A stretch of 64,000 nucleotides of DNA from Ostrinia nubilalis (Eukaryota; Arthropoda; Insecta; Lepidoptera; Crambidae): assembly GCF_963855985.1 (NCBI RefSeq), contig NC_087110.1:8981001-9045000 (forward strand), read 5' to 3'. Shown here one piece after another: positions 1 through 10,717 of this stretch. The position numbers and the translations under genes were made by a program. The notes under the pieces were generated by a model. It searched no databases. It was not told the origin of the DNA and worked only from the letters and a program-made list of their open reading frames with translations. How positions within the stretch are numbered: position 1 is the first letter of the stretch; every line of letters begins with the position of its first letter.

Positions 1-89
1 GAAACATAAGATAAGCTTGTCTTTGTCCAGGAGTATGTCTATAGGTCAATTTCTCGATATGCCTTTGGTAGAGCCGTCCTCTTGCAGCG

Positions 90-247
90 GAGACTAAATT
101 ACTCGGAAAAAATGCGGTCAGGTAGAGACAACTGTGAACAAGCCCTACCACCAACCAAACCGAACAGAAAAATCTGCCCCTACTGGGAATCGAACCCGGG
201 ACCTCTGCGTCTGAAGCAGGTGGTTTTTACCACTAGACCACAGAGGC
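90..247 (-). repeat. tRNA-derived SINE (5' head)
   Basis: Read on the minus strand, 247-177 begins GCCTCTGTGGTCTAGTGGT (box A) and carries the box B GGTTCGATTCC, as in an RNA polymerase III tRNA-type promoter. The anticodon loop reads TTCAGAC. The arm lengths do not fit a functional leucine tRNA, which would have a long variable arm, and the homology runs on into a non-tRNA body towards position 90. I therefore read it as a SINE head rather than a tRNA gene. Confidence 0.65.
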
Positions 248-938
248 GGTTTGCCAGGAGACTTAAACGACCTGAGGTCAAAAACATGAAGCTAAAAGTA
301 GAGTCGATGGAATAAATCTGGTATTAAGATATGTAATTATTGTCTCAGCAAACATAGTGAGTGTCTAGAACATCTTACAGGTCTAACCGAATACTACGAT
401 GGAAGCTTTCTTTGTCCTGGCCTGCCTGGGCTAACTAACTTAACTAAGGTAAAAAAAACCAAGTAGGTATTTCAGAAATACATCTACCACTTCTGTCGCC
501 GACTACCCGCTCATTATTACAGTAAGTAGCTACACGGGCAGCTGTTTGCTCTGCCTACAAACCTGGTCCATACACCAGCAGTACCTAATGTACCCATACC
601 TTTACTGGACAAAAGCCCATGGTATGAGTTACATTAAACATTCAAATCACCAATGAGATGTGTAGCTATAGTTCGGTGTAGAGTTTGTAGTAATTAATTC
701 AAAGGATTTTCTAGAGAAATCACTGGCAAGCTTACACCTTTAGGACTAACGCTAGCTCAACCCAGAAGGTACCCTTCATCATCTTAAAAGATCGTAAATT
801 GTAATACCGTCAGAAGAGGTCAATTGCTACAGATTCTCGCACTTACAATAAACGGCAGTAGAGTCACAATAAAAAACCTAGAACTTCCTTAGGCTCATAG
901 GCGTTTTTACCCTGAATGCCGGGAGGAGGGGAATTAGA
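248..938. other. Intergenic, no gene seen
   Basis: No open frame with protein character and no clear repeat structure was recognised on either strand. Confidence 0.5.
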
Positions 939-964
939 GATTGATGGTGAAAACGTGCATTATT

Positions 965-1219
965 CTCTTCCACCACGTCGCTGACCCACATAAATGGAGA
1001 TGGGCAGGACTTATTGCACGGATTAACAACAATCGCTGGGCCAAAAAGACCTTGGAGTGGAAACCCCGCAATAACACCTGCAGCAGAGGAAAACCTAAAA
1101 GATGGACAGATGACATTCGTCAACAAGCTGGAAATAACTGGATGCTAGTGGTTAGGGACAGAAGTCGTTGGAAGGTTGAAGAGGAGGCCTATGTTAGAAG
1201 ACTAACCCCCAAGGCTTAA
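965..1219 (+). mobile_element. RTE-type LINE ORF2 C-terminal fragment
   Basis: The frame 941-1219 reads through KWRWAG, RWAKKTLEWKPR, RWTDDIRQQAG and EEAYVRRL. This is the conserved C-terminal tail of the endonuclease-reverse transcriptases abundant in Lepidoptera. Only the last ~85 residues remain, so it is a 5'-truncated, inactive copy. It lies between a partial hairpin motif (about 939-962) and the hairpin cluster at 1226. It differs in sequence from the other RTE tails in this window and represents a second subfamily. Confidence 0.75.
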
Positions 1220-1225
1220 TAATAA

Positions 1226-1525
1226 GGATAAATGGTGAAAACGGGCATAAGATATAGATCACTTATGCCCGTTTTCACCATTTATCCCTAATTTTTAAGT
1301 GACCCCTATGAAAACAAAATTCGTGTTCTTACCATAGGGTTCACTTAAAAATCAGCGATTGATGGTGAAAACAGGCATTAGACGTCCTAAGACTTGACTC
1401 ATGATTAATGCCCGTCTTCACCATCAATCCCTAATTTTTAAGTGACCCCTATGGTATCACATAACAAGAATTTTGTTTTCACAGGGGTAACTTAAAAATT
1501 AGGGATTGATGGTGAAAACGGGCAT
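1226..1525. repeat. Cluster of alternating hairpins (MITE-like)
   Basis: Two palindrome families alternate. Type A (GGTGAAAACGGGCAT with its reverse complement) lies at 1226-1288 and 1357-1429, with an unpaired left arm at about 1505-1525. Type B (TTTTTAAGTGACCCCTATG with its complement) lies at 1289-1353 and 1430-1504. The arms are nearly perfect and the loops short. This looks like MITEs inserted into, or duplicated with, each other. Confidence 0.7.
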
Positions 1526-1784
1526 AAAAGTCTTAGAACTATCCATATCTCTATGTCATCCATAGCCTAGAGCTGCTTCAAGTAGATATTTCGTACCAGC
1601 TTACACTGCACCCAGTTTATTACAGTAGGTAGGTAGCGGCGGTAATAACAGAGTTACGTATCACCTCCGTCGAAGGAGACAATTAAAATTGCTAGTTACA
1701 TTGGCTCCACGAATGGGCGTGGAGCTATGAAGAAAATGTGGGTGGATGTGGTTTTCACCATAAAATAAAAGAAAAAAATAGTTT

Positions 1785-1885
1785 ATTCAGTACATAGGCC
1801 CTTTCCAGGGCACTTATACACGTCCCAAATATAGCTTGCCCTACCACCACTTCGGGACAACATTATGGGCTGGTGCTGAGAAGAT
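1785..1885 (-). repeat. Interspersed repeat (ACACGTCCCAAA family)
   Basis: The stretch contains ACACGTCCCAAA, GCCCTACCACCACTTCGGGA and GGGCTGGTGCTGAGAAGA. The same blocks recur at 26165-26260 and 33630-33710, so it is a dispersed element, probably the 3' end of a LINE. It has no coding content. The strand is inferred from the T-rich side. Confidence 0.55.
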
Positions 1886-2304
1886 TGTTGTTAGTGCTCT
1901 ACCTCGAAGGCAATTTACTATTTTTCTATGGAATTAATTTACACAATTTCGTACCAGTATTCACTTAATATTGCTCCTGTTATTTAGCTTTTCATATCAT
2001 CCTTTTTAAATTAAAAATCAGTGGATTTGTTGCATTTGAGAATTTAGTTATTTGTTTGTTCTATGATAATAAAACTTCATTATACTAATTCATAATCATC
2101 ATTTCAGTCATAGGCTTACTCCCAATGACTAGATTGGCCGGTTGGTAGCGAGCTGCATCCAGCGCCGTTCTGCTACCTTACCTTTATGGGGTTTTCTGTC
2201 CACCTTGTGGATGGACGTTCTTCGCTGCTACTAGCGCTCTTCTTGGCTGCTTGCTGCCTCGTGGAGGATCACGATTCGACGCTTCAAGATGATTACAGTA
2301 AACT

Positions 2305-2440
2305 TCGTTCGTTCGTTTCAGCCGAAAGACGTCCACTGCTGGACAAAAGCCTCCCCCAAGGATTTCCACAAAGACCTTCACCAGATCGTCGGCCCACATA
2401 GTGGGAGGCCTGCCCACGCTACGTCTTCTATGCAATTTCA
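2305..2440 (-). mobile_element. RTE-type LINE 3' tail
   Basis: On the minus strand it encodes VGRPPTMWADDLVKV and then the 3' end GTCCAGCAGTGGACGTCTTT that closes this LINE family in Lepidoptera. The copy is short, 5'-truncated and internally deleted between the DDLVKV motif and the terminal block. Confidence 0.7.
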
Positions 2441-2544
2441 ATTGATTATCCTTCAATTTCAATCGGTGAACTTAGTTCTACTGCTTTTTCCATCGATAAG
2501 GATTCGGTAGATCTCAATTTTCCCGAATGCAGGTTTTAAGACGT

Positions 2545-2668
2545 CCCGTATTCACAAACGATGCTTGCTTAAGTGAAGCAGCAAATGCAATGCACAAAGT
2601 TGAATAGAGCTCTGTGATTGGTTCGTGTGTCACTTTGTGCGTCCACGCGCACTGCGAGACCTAATAGT
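2545..2668 (+). mobile_element. MITE, left part (CCCGTATTCACAAAC family)
   Basis: It begins CCCGTATTCACAAACGATGC and runs through TGATTGGTTCGTGTGTCAC to GAGACCTAATAGTAA. Complete relatives at 19727-19854 and 32490-32643 end with the inverse terminus (GTTTGTGAATACGGG). Here that terminus is missing and the sequence passes directly into the target duplication of the following retrotransposon. Confidence 0.7.
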
Positions 2669-2680
2669 AACACGGACGTG

Positions 2681-3770
2681 GAGAATGAGAACATTACTGG
2701 AGGCTATAAAGAGCACACCTACTCTTTGCATGACTTCTGACATCATGGTTCCAAGTTGTAGCTTCCAAAAGAACTACAAAGTGGAAATACCACACAGGGA
2801 GGACTGGCTGAACAAGCAAGTCACCTGTGAGAAGGGCAGCCTTATATGGTTTACTGATGGGTCAAAAATGGGCCCTAACGTAGGCTTTGGCGTGTATGGA
2901 GAGCAGCCGAAGCTTAGGCTATCTCAAAGCCTGGGCAAATTTGCCTCTATCTTTCAGGCAGAAGTCTACGCCATTATTGAATGTGCGGAAGCTAACCTGC
3001 GAAAAAATTATGCCAACCACATAATTTACATTAACTCAGACAGTCAGGCCGCGCTGCTGGCCTTAAACTCCAACTTAATCACCTCAAAGTTGGTAGAAAA
3101 CTGCATGAGTCGACTAAATACTCTAGGAGAACGGAACAGAGTAACGCTGAGATGGGTTCCAGGTCATGCGGGAATCGAGGGCAATGAAAATGCCGACGAA
3201 CTAGCCAGAGCGGGAGCGGAGGGAACACAATATGGTCCAGAACCCTTCTGTGGTGTTCCCAAAAGTCTCGCTCGAATGACCCTGGAGAACATCTATTTAA
3301 ACAAATCCTTTATGGCATGGTCAGACACGCCAGGATTAACTCATTCCAAAGCTCTCATAAAAGCCTATGATCGAAAAAACTCTAAGCAGATCATAGGACT
3401 GAGTAGGACCAAAATGCGCATCTTAGTTCGAGCCCTCACTGGACACTGCAGCTTAAACAAGCACTTGTCCACTATGGGACTGTCCGAAACAAGAACGTGC
3501 AGGATGTGCCAAGAGGCAGATGAAACGCCACTACACATTCTCACGGACTGCGGACCTCTGATGCGCAAGCGGAGCTTACACCTGGGCAAACACATCCTAA
3601 GCCCACAAGATGTAAAACATATCGCCCCCCAAAAGATACTGCACTTCCTAATGGATGCAGGACTCGGAGGCGAACTGTAAGGAAAACAGCGGCGATCACA
3701 ATAGATCGATAACGGTCGCAGTGATACTAGGACTTTATTGAACTAGAATAGCCGCTCAACACAAATAAAA
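2681..3770 (+). mobile_element. 5'-truncated non-LTR retrotransposon with RNase H domain
   Basis: The open frame to 3680 has a type 1 RNase H domain with all four acidic residues in place: FTDGSK, QAEVYAI, NSDSQAAL and NENADELA. A Cys-rich C-terminal tail follows (CRMCQEADETPLHILTDC). The reverse transcriptase and endonuclease are absent, so only the 3' third was copied. The 12-bp sequence AACACGGACGTG occurs at 2669-2680 and 3771-3782 as a target-site duplication, with an A-rich 3' end (CAAATAAAA), as expected of target-primed reverse transcription. The apparent start codon at 2625 lies in flanking DNA and is not part of the element. A second copy is at 56045-56962. Confidence 0.85.
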
Positions 3771-3957
3771 AACACGGACGTGACACCATCGAATGTCGAT
3801 GTATTTTTATAGAGAGAAGTGCGTTGTGTTTTCACTGTCAACTGTCATTGTCACGTCCATCCTAAGCTCATTCTAGACTCCGCGCCGCGTTCGCAGCCAA
3901 GTTTTTTGCATCGCGTGCTGTGTGACAGACAGACAGACCGACAGCGCAATTTATAAT

Positions 3958-4035
3958 ATGTCCTATCGCGCGATCTTGGCACGCTATGACCGACCAGTTT
4001 TATTTGAACCCTGGTTCGATCAGACTTTCTGTCCG
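3958..4035 (+). CDS. Possible first coding exon of an unrecognised gene
   Basis: An ATG at 3958 opens a 26-codon frame (MSYRAILARYDRPVLFEPWF and six more residues). It ends exactly at a consensus donor, CCG|GTAAGTATT, in phase 0. The 170 bases upstream are GC-richer than the surroundings and hold a TATA-like TTTTTATAG near 3805 with pyrimidine-rich initiator-like sequence about 30 bases on. I found no following exon on the plus strand and do not recognise the peptide. It could be a real 5' exon with a long intron, a 5' UTR exon, or chance. Confidence 0.3.
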
Positions 4036-4996
4036 GTAAGTATTCGGCCAGTTATGTAAATTATTTTTAAGATTTTAACAGATAGTATCCATGCGTGGCA
4101 TAGTTTTGTAAGTGGTATGATTATTAAAAAAAATCAATAAGAGAGTTAAACAATGCTATCTGGCATCTATTAATTTCCCAAGATACTTGTTATTAAGTAA
4201 TATGTTAATTAGGTTTAACTTTACATACCTATGTAGAGTTTTGCCAGTTTTCATTGCTTCTTGAGTTTTTGTGATGGCATCTTGGACATTTTTCCTTAAA
4301 AAATATGATCTTATGCAAAAACATGCAATTATAATGCACTTACATACCTAGTTGCTGTATTGCAGAAGGTACCTTTACGATAAAGCTTGAATGCGATACA
4401 GAGCTTTTGGCTAAATTCATGTGGATAAAAAATTAATTTAGGTAATCCATACTTAGAAAAATATTAAGGTAATTGTTGAATTCACCAAAGGCTTTTAGAA
4501 ATCTGACCAAAATTTCGTGATTTGAAAAGATTTTCACGCTTTTCTTACATCTGCTTGGCATCAAGCATCTCTACTAATATTACACACAGAATAATTTCAC
4601 AAAATGCATTGCAAAAATACGAAAATGTGTAAAACTTTCGCATATTCATGAGGCCGGATATTTTTCGGACATATTTCTAGATACCCACCGTTTTACTGAC
4701 ATGCAGGGTTCTACCTACACTGGTGCCGATTGTCTGCTGCAACGATACCCTATTAAGGTGATTTTTGAAGATAAGGGTGAAATTGGACGGTAATTATGAC
4801 CATGGAAGGGTTCCATGGGAATGGGCGGTAAAACCGGTGTATGGAATTAGTCATAAAAGTGCGAGGGAAAAATGATTCCTAATATCGTCACCTGCCGGTA
4901 GATTGTTAGATTACACACAAAATATAAAATAACCGAATTTACTCAAATATTTTTTGTATTTCCATTCCAAATTGTTTTCAATTCACTTGAAGATTT
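4036..4996. other. AT-rich non-coding sequence
   Basis: No open frame or recognisable repeat was seen. If the exon at 3958-4035 is real, this is the start of its first intron. Confidence 0.4.
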
Positions 4997-5177
4997 AGGA
5001 TGAGTTGCACCACCTTACTTTTACCTTAACTGTTTATTTAAAAAGATCACCAACAATCTAGATTTGTACAAGAACTATAACTATAAATATCTTTGTTTCT
5101 TTCTTTCAGTGATTTTTTTGGGTTTTTTTGACAGACTTTTCTTACAGTTAATGTAAGATGATATGAACCCAGCCTTA
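4997..5177. mobile_element. MITE (TGAGTTGCACCACCTTA family)
   Basis: It starts GGATGAGTTGCACCACCTTA and ends with the inverse GATGATATGAACCCAGCCTTA. Relatives at 7453, 9516, 9877 and 11535 share the termini and the central TTTGACAGATTTTTGACG block. It has no coding capacity. The termini, followed by TA-rich flanks, suggest a Tc1/mariner-type origin. Confidence 0.7.
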
Positions 5178-5277
5178 AAGAACCACACATGAGAATGATT
5201 CACCTGTTCGCTACTTCACTATGTAGGTAACCTTTGAATCTATCAAAAAGTAGATTTACTTATGTATCGAAAGTGAT

Positions 5278-5572
5278 AAAAAATAAAACCGACTCCAAAA
5301 AACCTACACTAAAAAGTAGAAAAATAATTACTAATTACCTACTTATTTATTAGGACGAATTATTAATATTTATGTTGGTATACCATGATTGATACTTCTG
5401 GAGTCGGTGCCAAGATTATGAAACATGTAAAGTTTGCCTGCACCGACTCCAAAAGTATCAATCATGGTATACCTACATAAATATTAATAATTCCTCCTAA
5501 TAAATAAGTAGGTAATTAGTAATTATTTTTCTACTTTTTAGTGTAGGTTTTTTGGAGTCGGTTTTATTTTTT
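5278..5572. repeat. Near-perfect long palindrome
   Basis: The arm 5278-5410 is the reverse complement of 5440-5572 with about three mismatches in 133 bases, and the loop is 29 bases. Each arm starts and ends with the block ACCGACTCCAAAA or its inverse. That block resembles the AACCGACTTCAAAAAAGGAG tail of LINE 3' ends seen at about 6020-6045 and 55675-55705. It could extrude as a cruciform, and a transcript would fold into a long hairpin. Confidence 0.85.
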
Positions 5573-5677
5573 TTTATAAAATTTTACTTATTTCTTGCTT
5601 TTTAGTTAACTAATTATTACCTTGATGTTACCACTGAAGGTAGGCAGTACATTGAGACCATATTCTTAATGTATATT

Positions 5678-6050
5678 ATAAAAAAGTTCATCCCCAATTT
5701 TCCACCCTTGGGGGTGAAATATTTTCTTCAAATTCGCATGAAACCACCCTTTTGATAATACCTATTCAACAAAAAAGTAATCGTTCTAATTGGTTTATAA
5801 TCGGCGGAGCTATTGCGTATAAAAAAGTTCATCCCCAATTTTCCACCCTTGGGGGTTGTTTTTTTTATTATTAAATTTAAATGGGACCACCCTTGAGGTA
5901 TTACCTATACGCTGAAAAAAGATTTGTTCAAATCGGTTCATAATTAGCGGAGTTATCGCGTAACAAACATAGAAAAAAAAAAAAAAAAAAACATACAGGT
6001 CGAATTGAGAACCTCCTCCTTTTTTTGAAGTCGGTTGAAAAATATTACAC
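5678..6050. repeat. Tandem pair of ~140-bp units plus LINE-like tail
   Basis: TAAAAAAGTTCATCCCCAAT with TTTCCACCCTTGGGGG occurs at 5678 and again at about 5818. Both copies are followed by a diverged unit ending GGAGYTATYGCGTA. After the second unit come a poly-A run and the inverse AAAGGAGGAGG/GAAGTCGGTT block. Confidence 0.65.
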
Positions 6051-6476
6051 TGTCCGGAGATGTTGATTCTGAAGTTTCGAAACAAAATTGTTTCAACTCC
6101 GTACCTTTTTTATCCTCATCGACGAATCTTACCTCATGGAAATGATCATCTTATCTGTAGCAAATATTTACACATAGAAGCTACCGTAGACTACTGCTGG
6201 GCGCGGAACCGCTAGTTTTTAATATATGGCGGGGACGCGCGGCCATTTTTCATTCTTCTCATTACTGGCAACCCTTTGCGACTCTACCCTAGTACGTTCA
6301 GCAGAGAAAGAATAGTTTTGAAGTATGTAGGCAAATTATCTTTTATAAGATCACTGTTGTAGTATTTTTAACAGAGTTCAAAAAAGGTGGAGTCTCAATT
6401 CAGTTGTGTCAAAGAATAAGTAATACATAGTATAGTTGTGTTTTAAAATGCAATTATGAAATTCGAATATTATAGT

Positions 6477-6672
6477 TGACTAGCTTTTGCCCGCGGCTTC
6501 ACCCGCGTGAAATTTAGTTTGTCACAGATCGTCATAAATTATAGCCTATATGTTATTCTGGGTTATAAACAATAATACTGCCAATTTTCATCATAATCCG
6601 TTCCGTAGTTTTTGCGTGAAAGAGTAACATCCAGACATCCACACAAACTTTCGCATTTATAATAATATTACT
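6477..6672 (+). repeat. LINE/SINE 3' repeat (TTTTGCCCGCGGCTTCACCC)
   Basis: It opens with CTAGCTTTTGCCCGCGGCTT and ends TTTCGCATTTATAATAATAT, the start and end of a very common lepidopteran dispersed repeat. A diverged relative is at 39505-39775. It has no coding content. Confidence 0.65.
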
Positions 6673-7452
6673 AGTAGGTAGTATAGTACTCAAGAGCTAA
6701 GAACAGGGGCCAGGCCCCTCCTGAAAATATTTAGAATAGTTTCAATTACAATTAAATCTTCAAAGACAGCTCGTCCCAAGTGGCATACAAAATTAAAAAT
6801 ATTTTAATCTTTTCATATCATTTTTTTTATCCCCAAGAGAAGCTCTTGGCCTGTATCTCACCTGATGGTAAGTGACGATCAGGCCGAAGGTGGAAGCGAG
6901 CTTCACTCGGAATCCTCAACCACAGAGAAACTGGCAATCTTACTTCTAACTGCCGAATACAACAATGCTGTTAACATTTGTTTGAATTTGTGGTTCCTTA
7001 TTAATTTATATTTGTCAAATTCCTACCTACCTATGTTTATTAATTATTATTAAAATCATTGCAGTTTCCACAACTGTTACAGTTTTTCTGCAGACCGTGC
7101 ATTCCCGGCAGGGTCCCGCAGGCATTTTTCATTCGAGTTGATTAAATCCGCCGCCGTTAATGTACGGGACCGCTGCCAATCAATACGATGCTTGCTGCAG
7201 CGTTCTGCATACGTTTTGCTGAAATATTTAAATGTATGTATGTATTTTGTTATTGTATGTACTTAATTATAATTTAAAACTGTATTTCATCGATAATCAT
7301 GCGATTGATGAATATTATCAAATGTACACAAAGCGATATTATTATGCCATAGTAGGCCTATACGGTATAAGAAAAACATCTTTTATTTTTAACGAAACTT
7401 ATTTACTTATTACTTTTGTACGAAAGTATTTTCTGAAAAAATAAATGACTTT
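6673..7452. other. AT-rich intergenic sequence
   Basis: There is a degraded repeat-like stretch around 6840-6900 (CTGTATCTCACCTGATGG) and otherwise no structure or protein-like frame that I can support. Confidence 0.4.
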
Positions 7453-7665
7453 AAGGCTGAGTTGCACCACCTTATTTTAACCGTAAGATTATTAATTATT
7501 ATATAACCAATTTATTTTTTTCAATACACTTGAAGATTTAGGCTGAGATTTAGGCATCACCTTACTTTTATCGTAACTGTAACCATTACCGGTGTTTTTG
7601 TATAGAGTTTGACAGATTTTTGACGTTTGTCAAAATTAAAGTAAGATGGTGCAACACAGCCTAAG
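7453..7665. mobile_element. MITE (TGAGTTGCACC family), internally rearranged
   Basis: It begins AAGGCTGAGTTGCACCACC and ends GTGCAACACAGCCTAAG. A second, diverged left end (GGCTGAGATTTAGGCATCACC) lies inside, so the copy contains a partial internal duplication or two overlapping insertions. Confidence 0.7.
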
Positions 7666-8934
7666 AGTCCAAAATCCAGCGAAAGCTCTATTAATCTTCT
7701 TTCAATTTATTATTTAATGGACTTTAGTGTACAAATTTGGTGTTATTTTGTGTTCTAAAGTGCAGTGAAGTGATAAATTATAAAAAAACATTGAAATACT
7801 TCGAATTTGAGCGCGCATCGAGTGTCGAGTGGGTTGTCGTATGAACAACCCGCTTTGGACCCGGTGGCGTCTCGAAACCTGCTTACGGGCATACTTAACT
7901 CGACGGAATCCATGAAAAATCAATAGAACTGAAACACCCACGTTCTATTGATAACTATGTCAATATTTTTCACTCGACATTGGCAGAAATAAACCTCCCA
8001 GAGAGGTTTGGTTGCCACAAATAAAAAATAAAAAAATTATTCTTCTTCAGACGTCACTGATGTATTATTTTACGTAATATGCTCCCCCTAGGGACCGAAC
8101 CTAAGACCTTCAAACTGAGTTAAGACTTAGGAGTGCTGTACCAGCGCCAACAGTCGATATGTTGTCCCAAAATGATGGTGGTATGGTAGGTCAAGCAATT
8201 TTCGGTGTAAGTGCCCTGAAAAGGGCCTGCATACTAAAGAATTCGAATTTCACGACGTTATTCCTCTTTCCCATTACCAACAGTGATGCTAGAACAGACA
8301 CGACTCATCATAAACTATTACAGGTGTCATGTCATGACTTTATATTACAACTCAAACGATAGAAAACCCATCGATTATTCCTCAAAAATGCACCATCATT
8401 TCCTTATCAGGCTCCAGTCCTATCCCGAATGCAATCTTTAATCGATTAACTGCACAAAGCTCTATAATTTTGCCATCGATATTCATTTAGAAAATCGTGA
8501 CGATCACAAATACGCGAATCGAAGAATTCAAAAACCGTTATTTTGAAACAAGTTTCAGTGTTCGTTCAACGATAAAATTTTATATCATAACGTTTATTTT
8601 TGTATTTAATTCGATATTTGAAAGCTAAGTTATCGCGCTTAATATTATAAGCCACTTTACGATTATTATTTTTAGAACACTTGAAGCAATAAAATTAAGA
8701 AGTAATGTTGGATGAAATTATTATTTTAAAGATACTACGTCAAAAAAATGCTTTAACACAAATATCTAACTAGGACACTTATGTAGGTATTCTACATGTA
8801 GAGCCGCGTAACGTAACAATATTTGCTTAGGTCACCTAAATATTTTGTTAAACAGTATTTTTTGTAAATGTTACCAACATCAACAAATCCTAACATTTTA
8901 AGGTAGGAAACTGAAAAGCATGTGTTTTTCAGTA
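7666..8934. other. Intergenic, no gene seen
   Basis: The sequence is AT-rich, with no frame of protein character. An unclassified stretch near 8080-8150 resembles a retroposon head (CCTAGGGACCGAACCTAAGA), but I cannot delimit it. Confidence 0.4.
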
Positions 8935-9060
8935 TCGTTCGTTCATTCGTTTCAGCCGAATGACGTCCACTGCTGGACAAAGGCCTCCCCCAAGGATTTC
9001 CACAAAGACCGGTCCTGCGCCGCCCGCATCCAGACACCTCCCGCGACCGCGACCTTTCTA
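8935..9060 (-). mobile_element. RTE-type LINE 3' tail
   Basis: On the minus strand it runs from a decayed copy of the region encoding the ...DRSSWKSLGEAF... tail to the terminal block with GTCCAGCAGTGGACGTCATT and a CGAATGAACGAAC end. It is 5'-truncated, with a deletion relative to the copy at 46445-46690. Confidence 0.7.
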
Positions 9061-9515
9061 GTATAGTTGAAGAAAAGTAAGCACAAAACACTACAAATTC
9101 TCTAAAATTTTTATTTTAGTGAAAATCCCAAACATTGTGATTTAATTACTCATAGAAGTAAATAAATATATTAAAATACAGCTTTCTGCTTTCGAAAACA
9201 CATTCGCAATGATACATAAACGATTCAGTATTTCATTTAATTTCAAACATCAGTGGCCGAGAGCGTTTGATAAATCGGCCATCTTGAATAGTGCCCATAA
9301 TGTCGTCGTCACTCCATGACTATATAGCATGAGAGTGAGCTTCAGAAGATATTTAAATGACATAACATTATCTATTAGATTATTAGAATAATATATTGTG
9401 TCCTGTTGTAGATCTTTTGAGGTATTTTAAAGAACAAAGCGAAAACTTCGTGACCGATCTAACACGACAGTTCAAATTATGAGTAACTCGATTAGACCTA
9501 AAAATAATTACTCTT

Positions 9516-9637
9516 AGGCTGAGTTGCACCATCTTATTTTACCTTTGACAAACGTCAAAAATCTGTCAAACTCCATACAAAATACACCGGTTATCGTTAT
9601 AGTCAAGTTTAAAGTTAGGTGGTGCAACTCAGCCTTA
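9516..9637. mobile_element. MITE (TGAGTTGCACC family), intact
   Basis: The termini are TAGGCTGAGTTGCACCA and TGGTGCAACTCAGCCTTA, perfect inverses over most of their length. The centre holds AAAATCTGTCAAACTCCATA and ACCGGTTATCGTTATAG. This is the best reference copy of the family in this window (about 122 bp). Confidence 0.8.
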
Positions 9638-9876
9638 GGGTGGATTCGACCAAACAAGAGTAAATATTAATCTCAGAATAAATCGTCAGTTTTGACATAT
9701 TTCCCATATTGAAACGCTCAATGTGCCAGTTATACCAGGAGTTATTCTCAGATAAAAGTTTGGTCGAATCGGGCCTTACAAGTGGGGCAAATTCTGATAA
9801 ACACACTAACACTAGGTAGGTACCTACTTAGGCACAACAAGAATAAATTATAGCTAGACTCACACAGCGTGATTTC

Positions 9877-10717
9877 GGCTGGCTAGTGGCTGCAAGCCAA
9901 CTTACTTTGATTTTAACAACCGTGAAAAATCTGTAAAACTCCATACCCATCCATGGGTTACCTACGTGAGTGCGACAAACGTTACATCGAATTTTGTTTC
10001 TTCGAAAACCTTTCTGCGAAGTTACTATACTGCGACGCCTTGTTATATCGATGCCTTGTTACTGCAATGTAACGTTACATCGAAAAACTTTACTGCGAAC
10101 GATTTTACTGCGAAGCCTTCTTTATTTGACTTAACAGATAGATAAAAAAATTAAATTACATACATCAAAAGAATACCTACCTAATATAATGCATTATGTA
10201 TTTATTTATTTAAAACATACATGCACTATGTACACAAGGCGAACTTAATGTGATTCAGAACTCTCCTCCAGGTAACAGAATAAAGTGAATAAAGTGGGCG
10301 GTACAAAATGAAAGATAAAATAAGATTCTAAATACATTAAATTTTATTTACTTATTACACATATTTAACAGATGCATCATTGATTAAATAACATGAGAAT
10401 AGAAACATAAATATAAATAAATTATAAAATATATGCCTACCTATTGATTTGCATTTTTATAATGATACTTACTACTCACTCGTTCATTAAAAATGACTAT
10501 GTACATAATTTCGCAGTAAAATCGTTCGCAGTAAAGTTTTTCGATGTAACGTAACATCGCAGTAACAAGGCATCGATATAACAAGGCGTCGCAGTATAGT
10601 AACTTCGCAGAAAGGTTTTCGAAGAAACAAAATTCGATGTAACGTTTGTCGCACTCACGTAGGTAACCCAATCGTTATTGTTACAGTTAAAGTTAGGTGA
10701 TGCAACTCAGCCTTAGC
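9877..10717. mobile_element. MITE (TGAGTTGCACC family) interrupted by a long-TIR element
   Basis: The left part (to about 9953, with AAAAATCTGTAAAACTCCAT) and the right part (10671-10717, TCGTTATTGTTACAG to GATGCAACTCAGCCTTAG) join in the order seen in the intact copy at 9516-9637. The 717-bp insert separates them. Confidence 0.65.
9954..10670. mobile_element. Non-autonomous DNA transposon with ~175-bp inverted repeats
   Basis: TGGGTTACCTACGTGAGTGC at 9954 is matched by the reverse complement ending at 10670, and the arms match over about 175 bases with few differences. The arms contain many short repeats of TTACATCGA and TTACTGCGA. The inner part is AT-rich, non-coding, and holds a TACACAAGGCGAACTTAATG block also found at 57012. 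If the element proper begins CCTACGTGAG, it is flanked by TA, as in Tc1/mariner-type insertion. It sits inside a MITE. Confidence 0.75.

Noticed and set aside
175..247. Possible tRNA gene
   Set aside because: Boxes A and B are good, but the arm geometry is not that of the tRNA implied by the anticodon, and repeat sequence continues downstream. It is treated as a SINE head.
2625..2680. Start codon of the 351-codon frame at 2625
   Set aside because: The first ~19 codons lie outside the 12-bp target duplication and belong to a MITE, so the start is fortuitous.
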